Of a stretch of 12,452 nucleotides of DNA, positions 7,638-12,452 are shown one piece after another. The stretch lies in the NCBI GenBank assembly GCA_019408975.1, contig DXVA01000112.1, positions 1 to 12,452 of the forward strand. Reading direction: 5' to 3'. Origin of the DNA: Lentisphaeria bacterium. Lineage in GTDB: Bacteria > Verrucomicrobiota > Lentisphaeria > Victivallales > UBA1829. The notes beneath the pieces are model-generated. The model saw only the letters and a program-made list of their open reading frames with translations. It ran no database searches and had not been told where the DNA came from. Positions within the stretch are counted from its first letter, which is position 1, and the number at the start of each line of letters is the position of its first letter. The position numbers and the translations under genes are program-made.

Positions 7638-7666
7638 TTGTCGCATCCTCTGCTGTGAATTATAAT
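7638..7666 (+). promoter_or_regulatory. promoter of the sialidase/lyase pair
   Basis: TTGTCG (7638-7643) and TATAAT (7661-7666) are separated by 17 bp. The -10 is perfect and the -35 matches four of six, typical for an activator-assisted promoter. The predicted start of transcription is near 7673, downstream of the ATG at 7672. This supports 7696 as the true start codon of the next gene. Confidence 0.65.
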
Positions 7667-7695
7667 TAAATATGAAATACAGGAAAGGATGTTTT

Positions 7696-8772
7696 ATGGC
7701 AATTCAGAAATTCACGGTCAGCAATGATCCTGATATTTACGAGGCATGGCCCGACGTAGTGCTCGCGAATTCGGAAAAAATGGTGTGCGTATTCAGCGAG
7801 TGCATACACCACGGCGACCGCTCCTATACACGGGTCATGCTCACGGAATCCACGGATCGCGGGCGCACATGGACACCGAAACACCCGTTGACGGAAAGCA
7901 CCGCCGGAAAGGATTATTATTACAACTGTGCAAGAATCAACCGCCTCTCGGATGGGCGGCTGGTCATCACGATCGACAGGGTCTTTCACAAAAACGACGA
8001 GTCAAAAGAGCAGAATGCGCAAGTTCTCCTCTATTTTTCCGCAGACGAGGGCAATACATGGGAGGGGCCGTTCAGTACGCCGATGAACGGAATCGTGCCG
8101 GACAAACTGATCGAACTTCCCGGCGGACGCCTGATCGTTTCCGCACACTACCGGAGCAACGGCAGACTGGCACAGTTCATGCACTACTCCGACGACGGTG
8201 GGGAAAACTGGAGCAAACGCATTACCGTGGCAGAATCTCCGCAATTCAATTTGTGCGAGGTCTCCATGCTTCCTCTGGGCGGCAATACGGTCGTCGCCTT
8301 CCTGCGGGAGAACTCTCTCGTCGGTTATGACTGCAAAAAAGTAATTTCATATGATAACGGCGACACCTGGGGCAAGATCATTGATTTTCCCCTTCCGGGA
8401 TGTCACCGTCCGACCGCGGGAGTGCTGAACGACGGAAAAATCCTGATCACCTACCGTTTTCATCAGGGCGGAAAAGGGTGGCTTGGAAACTGGACTCAGA
8501 ACTTTTTTGCAGCAGTCACGGACAAGGCATCGGTGCTTGCGGAAACCCGTGGGGAATCCTCAGCCAGAATTCTTCCGGTCGACTTCGACCGTTCCCCGAA
8601 ATCGGATCTCGGTTATTCCGGCTGGGTTCAGTTCGCAGACGGGGAAATTTATATTGTCAACTATATTGTGGACGATGCATGGGACAAAGCGCAGATTCGC
8701 GGCTATTCTCTTCGCATGAATGATTTTTTCTGTGATTCCGGAAGGAGGGATGCGAAAAAATGCGTGTCCTGA
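7696..8772 (+). CDS. BNR/Asp-box sialidase-family beta-propeller protein, cytoplasmic
   Basis: A 358-residue protein with four Asp-boxes (S-x-D-x-G-x-T-W): STDRGRTW 52-59, SADEGNTW 115-122, SDDGGENW 165-172 and SYDNGDTW 218-225. Their regular spacing marks a sialidase-type beta-propeller. There is no signal peptide, so it should act in the cytoplasm. The N-terminal position where sialidases carry the F/Y-R-I-P arginine reads 'YEAWPDVVLANS', so the usual carboxylate-binding Arg is not obvious. It may be a divergent exo-sialidase, another propeller glycosidase, or a sugar-processing relative. I chose the ATG at 7696 over 7672 because GGAAAGGA sits 6 nt upstream and the promoter -10 lies at 7661-7666. 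Its end overlaps the lyase gene by 13 nt, indicating a shared transcript and linked pathway. Confidence 0.82.
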   Translation: MAIQKFTVSNDPDIYEAWPDVVLANSEKMVCVFSECIHHGDRSYTRVMLTESTDRGRTWTPKHPLTESTAGKDYYYNCARINRLSDGRLVITIDRVFHKNDESKEQNAQVLLYFSADEGNTWEGPFSTPMNGIVPDKLIELPGGRLIVSAHYRSNGRLAQFMHYSDDGGENWSKRITVAESPQFNLCEVSMLPLGGNTVVAFLRENSLVGYDCKKVISYDNGDTWGKIIDFPLPGCHRPTAGVLNDGKILITYRFHQGGKGWLGNWTQNFFAAVTDKASVLAETRGESSARILPVDFDRSPKSDLGYSGWVQFADGEIYIVNYIVDDAWDKAQIRGYSLRMNDFFCDSGRRDAKKCVS

Positions 8773-9653
8773 AACTGAAAGGGCTGATCGCCGCCGCATT
8801 TACGCCGTTCGCCGAAAATGGGGAAGTCAATTGCGAAGTGATTCCTCGAATGGCGGATTCGCTGTCGGAGGATGGTGTTACGGGAGTTTATGTCTGCGGT
8901 TCCACAGGGGAGGGGATCTCCTGTTCCGTGGAGGAACGGATTCGGCTCATGGAAGCGTGGAGCAAAACGGCGAAAGGCCGTCTGACACTGATTGCACATA
9001 CCGGAGCACTGTCGCTGAAAGATATTGCTGTCCTGAACCGCAAGGCGGTTGAACTCGGATACGATGCCTTTTCCGTGATTCCACCGACCTTCTTCAAGCC
9101 CGGCAATGTACGGGAACTGACGGATTACTGCCGTGTCGCCGCGGAATCCGCACCTGAGCTGCCGTTTTATTACTATCATACCATGAAAGCCGATGCGGAA
9201 ATTTCCATGCGCGATTTTCTGGAGTATGCTGACGGCAGGATTCCGAATCTGGCGGGTATCAAGTTCAATCATCACAATCTGTATGACTGCCAGAATGCGC
9301 TTCATGCCTGCGGCGGCAAATACGATGTCGTATTCGGCGTGGACGAGTTTTTTGCTGGAGCGCTTGCCCTCGGGGCAAAAGCCTTCATCGGCAGTACCTA
9401 CAACTATTCCGCATGTCTGTATCACCGTATCTGGAAAGCTTTTGAAACAGGGAACTGGAAGATTGTTGAAGAAAATATGCGAAAAGTCTGCCTTGGCGTG
9501 GATACTCTGGTCCGGAACGGCGGCATTTCCGCCGGCAAAGCCATGATGCTTTTAAAAGGAATCGACTGTGGCAAAGCGCGTCTTCCTCTGAAGCAGCTTT
9601 CCCCGGAAGACCGCAGGGCGATTTCCGATACAATGCAAAAAATATTGAAATAA
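8760..9653 (+). CDS. nanA: N-acetylneuraminate lyase / DapA-family aldolase
   Basis: A 297-residue class I aldolase of the DapA/NanA family, a full-length (beta/alpha)8 barrel. Visible catalytic features are GSTGEG (47-52, binds the keto-acid carboxylate), Tyr139 within 'LPFYYYHT', and the Schiff-base Lys168 in 'GIKFNHHNLYD'. The stretch 'FGVDEFFAGALALGAKAFIG' followed by STYN (213-215 is TYN) resembles sialic acid lyases more than dihydrodipicolinate synthases, where this region differs. The expected reaction is reversible cleavage of N-acetylneuraminate to N-acetylmannosamine and pyruvate. Other 2-keto-3-deoxy acid substrates remain possible, so the gene symbol is tentative. The start overlaps the sialidase-family gene; AGGAGG (8743-8748) lies about 11 nt upstream. 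Kinase or epimerase genes of a full Nan pathway are not in the window. Confidence 0.78.
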   Translation: MRVLKLKGLIAAAFTPFAENGEVNCEVIPRMADSLSEDGVTGVYVCGSTGEGISCSVEERIRLMEAWSKTAKGRLTLIAHTGALSLKDIAVLNRKAVELGYDAFSVIPPTFFKPGNVRELTDYCRVAAESAPELPFYYYHTMKADAEISMRDFLEYADGRIPNLAGIKFNHHNLYDCQNALHACGGKYDVVFGVDEFFAGALALGAKAFIGSTYNYSACLYHRIWKAFETGNWKIVEENMRKVCLGVDTLVRNGGISAGKAMMLLKGIDCGKARLPLKQLSPEDRRAISDTMQKILK

Positions 9654-9710
9654 AAAATGGAGGTTGCAATGTTTTATGAAAACCGGAAATCATGTTTCAA
9701 AGGAGTTTTT

Positions 9711-9887
9711 TTTACCCTGATAGGGTTCCTCATGAGGAAAAGTTGTTCATTTGTTTTCCTGTTCAACTGTTTTCCTGTTCAATTGTTCAAATGTTTCCCG
9801 GTTCCTTCTTACTTCAGAGTTCCCTGTTTTTCTGCTCTTATTTCCAGGGTGAAAATACGAATTTTCACCCTCATAGAGCTCCTCATG
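9711..9887 (+). repeat. two degenerate copies of the FTLI leader-coding sequence
   Basis: The 24 bases 9711-9734 and 9864-9887 match at 20 positions, both in the frame starting at 9669. They encode F-T-L-I-G-F-L-M and F-T-L-I-E-L-L-M. The second copy ends where the DUF2235-like sequence starts, so it may mark a recombination point. Confidence 0.6.
9754..9785 (+). repeat. 16-bp tandem repeat, two copies
   Basis: TTTTCCTGTTCAACTG (9754-9769) is followed directly by TTTTCCTGTTCAATTG (9770-9785), with one mismatch, and then a partial TTCAAATG. It encodes the repeated 'FPV' pattern of the pseudopilin-leader frame. A local slippage duplication is the simplest explanation. Confidence 0.7.
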
Positions 9888-10312
9888 ATAATGAAGTTTG
9901 CCCCATTGTTAAGACAATCTTTCATGCAATGGCTATGAATGAATTACGGGGGAAATTTCAAGTAACAAAATTTTCTCAAAATTGTGGGAAAGTTCACAAT
10001 TGTTGGTTTCCGGGCAATCATTGTGATATAGGAGGATACCCAAATGGAACTCTAGCAAATAGTTCTTTTGTTTGGATGTTAAAGTCAGCAGAGCTGAATG
10101 GATTGTTTCTGCCAGAACATTGGGAACAAGAGTTTCCTGAAAATATTAATGGTGAAATTCACGATGAAACTCAAAATAGTCCATGGAAATTTATGGAAAA
10201 AATTCCAAGAAAACTTGAAGGAGAATCTGTTTTTCACACAGTGCTCAGAACGGAGTATAAAACGAAAGCTCTTCATTCATTACCTTTGAATGAATATCAA
10301 ATTCTTTCATAA
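9881..10312 (+). pseudogene. C-terminal fragment of a DUF2235 (Tle1-like) hydrolase
   Basis: About 143 residues, in the frame of 9692 and ending at a natural-looking stop, carry hallmarks of DUF2235: 'VKTIFHAMAMNELRGKF' (family: HAlALdErR..F), then 'HNCWFPGNHCDIGGYP' (family: WFpG.HsDVGGGY; His at 10019-10021, Asp at 10025-10027), then 'LANSSFVWMLKSAELNGL'. It ends with 'ESVFHTVLRTEYKT', like the H.SV..R ending. Well-studied DUF2235 members are alpha/beta-hydrolase phospholipase effectors (Tle1) of type VI secretion. The N-terminal portion with the GxSxG nucleophile is missing, so it cannot be active. The segment is visibly AT-rich compared with the genes to its left. The leader-bearing ORF starting at 9669 is in a different frame, so it does not produce this fragment. 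Confidence 0.72.
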
Positions 10313-10314
10313 AA

Positions 10315-10641
10315 TCTGTTCGGCAGAAAGCCGCTCTGGTGGCCGAACACTAAAGAGCCATGAAACTGGAACGGATCGTAAGTTTTGTAGAAACCGGCGT
10401 GGAGGAGACGTTGTCTTATATGGACTTCCCGTATGAACACAGGAGCCGGTTGCGGACAAATAACGGTCTTGAACGCATCATGAAAGAGATTCGCCGCCGA
10501 ACCCGGAGTGTCGGCAGCTTTCCAGATGGATATTCGGCTATAATGCTGGTCGGAGCCAGGCTCAGACATATTTCCACAACAAAATGGGGCACTCGGCAGT
10601 ACATGAATATTTGCAAACTTTACGAAAGCGGTATAAGATAA
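10315..10641 (+). pseudogene. C-terminal remnant of IS256-family transposase
   Basis: The frame begins 'SVRQKAALVAEH', meets a TAA at 10351-10353, and continues 'RAMKLERIVSFVETGVEET' and 'LRTNNGLERIMKEIRRRTRS' to 'TKWGTRQYMNICKLYES' before its stop. This is the conserved C-terminal part of IS256/mutator-type DDE transposases (TTN.lERlnrEirRRtr, then FP...S..mLv.a.L, then W..RrYL). The third catalytic Glu lies in the ...NGLERI... portion. The two Asp-bearing domains are absent and the internal stop separates the first residues, so the element is dead. It starts directly after the DUF2235 fragment stop, suggesting that insertion or deletion created this junction. Confidence 0.82.
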
Positions 10642-10661
10642 AAAGGCGGAAGGCTACGCCT
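10640..10661 (-). terminator. possible weak intrinsic terminator, minus strand
   Basis: Read on the minus strand, AGGCG (10661-10657) pairs with CGCCT (10648-10644) across an 8-nt loop and is followed by a run of five T (10644-10640; the first T is also the last base of the stem). The stem is only five base pairs, so efficiency is doubtful. It could end transcripts from the methylase/orphan ORF region. Confidence 0.28.
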
Positions 10662-10819
10662 GCGCAATTGACCTGCTCCTTCGGAGCTCTCTGGTCGGTC
10701 GGTTGCTTCGGCTGCGCCAACTCACGTTTGTCATCTGTGATCACTCAGAAGCAAATGTGCGCAAAATTTCGGATACTACCGCTATAAGCATTGTTTTAGA
10801 GTATTCGTATGAACAACGA
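10642..10819. other. non-coding stretch: IS256 3' region and flank
   Basis: No gene is supported here. The stretch holds a perfect 5-bp stem GCTCC-TTC-GGAGC (10675-10687), a GC-rich patch to about 10725, the IS256-like end (10756-10780), then AT-rich sequence. Short reading frames here show no family motif. Confidence 0.5.
10756..10780 (+). repeat. likely right terminal inverted repeat of the IS256-family remnant
   Basis: GCGCAAAATTTCGGATACTA (10759-10778) followed by CC resembles the inverted-repeat ends of many IS256-family elements (their inner-to-outer form ends ...ATTccGGACACTaCC). It lies about 140 bp after the transposase stop, in the correct orientation for the right end. The left end is not in the window. 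Confidence 0.55.
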
Positions 10820-10969
10820 TTAGATACTTGAAAGTTTTTGGACATAGTCTGTCGTGTCAAAATTCTCATCATTAATATCCTGACTTATCAAAAACAGCTC
10901 CTTAAGAAGAAAAACTTCTTTAATATACTGCATGTCATGAGGTTGCAAAACAATTCCTGCGCTTCTCAT
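10820..10969 (-). CDS. orphan 49-residue ORF, ATGA-coupled to truncated methylase
   Basis: An ATG at 10969-10967 overlaps the TGA of the methylase gene (ATGA), and the frame runs 49 residues to a TAA at 10822-10820. The product begins 'MRSAGIVLQPHDMQYIKEVF' and is acidic toward the C-terminus ('DINDENFDTTDYVQKLSSI'). I recognise no family. It has no signal peptide or membrane segment. Base composition is distinctly more AT-rich than the methylase gene, so the junction at about 10970 separates two DNA origins. It could be the tail of an unrelated gene, with the ATG only coincidental, or a real small gene translated by coupling. The upstream stop in this frame is at 11000-11002. Confidence 0.35.
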   Translation of the reverse strand: MRSAGIVLQPHDMQYIKEVFLLKELFLISQDINDENFDTTDYVQKLSSI

Positions 10970-12452
10970 AATATCCGCTTGGAAAGAATGTCGCCGGGTT
11001 CATAGACTTTTTTCGTCGTCTTGATCCCGGCTTTGTTGGTTTCGGTCACTTTGCGGATGTTTTCAATCGCTGCGATTTTGAGGTATTCCGGATCTTCCAC
11101 GCAATATTTATGAACGGTCTTATTGGAAAGAACGCCGTATTTTGCGACATGATCGTTGTAAATGCAACGGAGCCGGATGCGCAAATTCTCAATATCCTCA
11201 TCCGGGGCGTTGAAATCCAGTTGCGCGTCAATGAGTTCATTCAGCGCATTTTTGATCTTGACGAAGGAATGGACTTTCTGCGTTTCTTTGAGCGTGAGAT
11301 TTTCCCCTTTGCGGTCCTTCATGCGGCGTCCCATACCGTCAATGACCTGATAAACCGCATCCAGCGTGCTGAAAATACTGTATTCCCGGCAGTTTTCCGG
11401 CGGTTCCTTCTCCTCCGGAATATCCGTCCGCTCCGCATAGGAAATGAATTCAACTTTGGGCGCTGTCGCTTTCGGGAGTGCATTGCCGAACAGGTCGGTA
11501 TTTTCGGGAACTTCCGGCAGAGTGGGCATGAACTCTTTTTGCGCAATATCGAAATGTTCTTTCAGACTTTTGTCATCCGGCAGAACGGTCGGAGTGTTCA
11601 GCTTGCCATACATTTTGCCGGTGTTCGAGAGCGTGCCAAACACATGTTCCGGATGCTGCGCAAAGTAGCGATTGAGCTCAATTCTGCCCGTATTGTCGGC
11701 GGTGTCAACCCATTGCAGATTGCCGGAAAGATTCTCACGATATCCTTTTTTCAGGACGAGAAGATCGGCAACGATCTCCGTTCCGGCGAAGGTATTGTTC
11801 GGCAGACGGTAAGCCTTCACAAGTCCTGCACGCCCGTTTGTGATCTGCGGCATGGAACCGGGTTTGTCCATCGTGGAACTGGAGGTCAGGAGGACGGCAT
11901 GGCCATTTTCCTTCAGACAATCCAAAGCACGGGCGATGAAATAATTATGCAGATTCCAGGCATTGTAAGAACGGTAATTCCGGTCATACGGCGCAAATCT
12001 GCCGAACGGAACATTGCCGATCACGAGGTCATGCTGTTCCGGCAGTTTGACGGTCTCCAGCAATGCGATCCGGATGTCTGACTTCGGATAAAGCGTTTTC
12101 GCAATGTTCCCGGAAATCTTGTCGATTTCGACGGCAGTGAACTCATAGGCATTCTGAAACGGCGCAAGCCCGATGAAATTTCCGGTCCCGGCGCCCAGCT
12201 CCGCCACCTTGCCGGATTTGATTCCCAGCTCCTGCCTGACGATGTCCCACATGAAATCAATGATATATTCGGGCGTGTAATAACTGTCGAGAATGGAACT
12301 CTGCGCCGTCTGATATTCCTCGTCGGAAAGCAGTTCTTTGAGCGTCTGATAATGGCGATTGCCTTCCATGAAAACCTCGGTCAAACCGCCCCATCCGCTG
12401 AACTGCGAAAGTACGATCTGCTCCTCATGAGACGGAACCCGTTTATCGGCTT
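10966..12452 (-). CDS. mobile-element N6-adenine methylase/helicase protein, methylase half only, 5' partial and 3' truncated
   Basis: The frame stays open to the window edge, so the start lies outside. Residues upstream of a TTG at 12384 read 'PSHEEQIVLSQFSGWGGLTE', the L..y.GWGGL signature of very large phage/ICE proteins that fuse a DNA methylase to a SNF2-type helicase. Next come SAM motif I 'AELGAGTGNFIG' (12169-12204) and the catalytic motif 'VIGNVPFGRF' (N-x-P-F, near 12001-12015), both as in Eco57I-like N6-adenine methylases. The linker ('YNDHVAKYGVL', 'EDPEYLKIAAIEN') ends in 'GDILSKRIL' and stops. In full-length relatives this 'adIf.kR.i.P' motif is followed by hundreds of residues of helicase, all absent here. 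It is therefore probably a truncated gene. It could still bind SAM and DNA, but normal function is unlikely. Confidence 0.8.
   Translation of the reverse strand, partial: ADKRVPSHEEQIVLSQFSGWGGLTEVFMEGNRHYQTLKELLSDEEYQTAQSSILDSYYTPEYIIDFMWDIVRQELGIKSGKVAELGAGTGNFIGLAPFQNAYEFTAVEIDKISGNIAKTLYPKSDIRIALLETVKLPEQHDLVIGNVPFGRFAPYDRNYRSYNAWNLHNYFIARALDCLKENGHAVLLTSSSTMDKPGSMPQITNGRAGLVKAYRLPNNTFAGTEIVADLLVLKKGYRENLSGNLQWVDTADNTGRIELNRYFAQHPEHVFGTLSNTGKMYGKLNTPTVLPDDKSLKEHFDIAQKEFMPTLPEVPENTDLFGNALPKATAPKVEFISYAERTDIPEEKEPPENCREYSIFSTLDAVYQVIDGMGRRMKDRKGENLTLKETQKVHSFVKIKNALNELIDAQLDFNAPDEDIENLRIRLRCIYNDHVAKYGVLSNKTVHKYCVEDPEYLKIAAIENIRKVTETNKAGIKTTKKVYEPGDILSKRIL

Larger units (their letters stand above)
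9669..9938 (+). pseudogene. pseudopilin-type leader region, truncated
   Basis: An 89-residue reading frame with a good ribosome binding site (GGAGG 9659-9663, 5 nt spacer) that follows the lyase gene by 15 nt. It carries two copies of the prepilin leader motif: 'VFFTLIGFLMRK' early and 'RIFTLIELLMIMK' later. Between them lies an odd Phe/Cys/Pro/Val-rich stretch ('CFPVQLFKCFPVPSYF'). A true pseudopilin would continue into a VIAIIAIL membrane helix and a globular domain. Here the frame turns into unrelated sequence at about 9885 and stops at 9938. The region therefore looks like the 5' end of a pseudopilin-like gene joined to foreign DNA. It could still be translated into a short membrane-targeted peptide, but a broken gene is more likely. 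Confidence 0.55.

Noticed and set aside
10675..10687. Hairpin GCTCC-TTC-GGAGC
   Set aside because: Short stem without a following T-run on either strand, so not called a terminator.
11110..12081. A 323-codon plus-strand frame opposite the methylase
   Set aside because: No motif or ribosome binding site; the minus-strand frame contains GWGG, SAM and NxPF motifs.
9878..12430. GCTCCTCATGA occurs at 9878-9888 and 12420-12430
   Set aside because: An 11-bp match is expected several times by chance in a window this long, and the second copy lies in a conserved coding stretch. Not treated as attachment sites.

Overview
The window most resembles a chromosomal segment from a Lentisphaerota (Victivallis-like) gut bacterium. 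This rests on four things seen together: a prepilin-type 'FTLIELLIVIAIIAILAGMLLPAL' protein (cited in part) placed directly after a regulator gene, a GntR-LacI hybrid regulator, a DUF4838 carbohydrate-active protein, and large secreted proteins with moderate GC. The taxonomic call is inference from gene style, not from a marker gene.

Layout. (1) 1-290: left edge. It holds a short minus-strand coding remnant running out of the window, then a near-perfect sigma-70 promoter followed by repeated AATGGT boxes. (2) 291-6694: five plus-strand genes, 3 to 61 nt apart, that look like one operon. They encode a GntR/LacI-type sensor-regulator, a pseudopilin-like surface protein, an SGNH esterase-like secreted protein, a small exported TPR-like protein, and a 949-residue secreted DUF4838 protein with two C-terminal carbohydrate-binding-like modules. 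It reads as a glycan-utilisation locus with its own regulator. (3) 6707-7546 (minus): an AraC-family regulator, divergent from the next operon. The shared intergenic region has a strong inverted repeat and plausible promoters both ways. (4) 7696-9653: a cytoplasmic BNR/Asp-box sialidase-family protein overlapping an N-acetylneuraminate lyase/DapA-family gene by 13 nt. Together they suggest sialic acid or a related 2-keto-sugar acid pathway under AraC control.

(5) 9669-10969: a graveyard with a sharp change to AT-rich sequence. In order it contains a pseudopilin leader region carrying two copies of the FTLI leader, the C-terminal third of a DUF2235 (Tle1-like phospholipase/hydrolase) protein in another frame, the C-terminal end and right inverted repeat of an IS256-family element with an in-frame stop, and an orphan 49-codon ORF. 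(6) 10966-12452 (minus): the N-terminal methylase half of a large mobile-element 'GWGG' N6-methylase/helicase protein. It is cut off just after the conserved '..KR' motif and lacks the whole helicase part. The right-hand 3 kb is therefore best read as the decayed edge of an integrated mobile element next to metabolic genes.

No tRNA, rRNA or CRISPR array was seen. No complete, clearly new defence or mobile system is present. The most unusual parts are the chimeric 9.67-10.31 kb segment, the truncated methylase with its ATGA-coupled small ORF, and the five-gene regulator/pseudopilin/esterase/DUF4838 operon.
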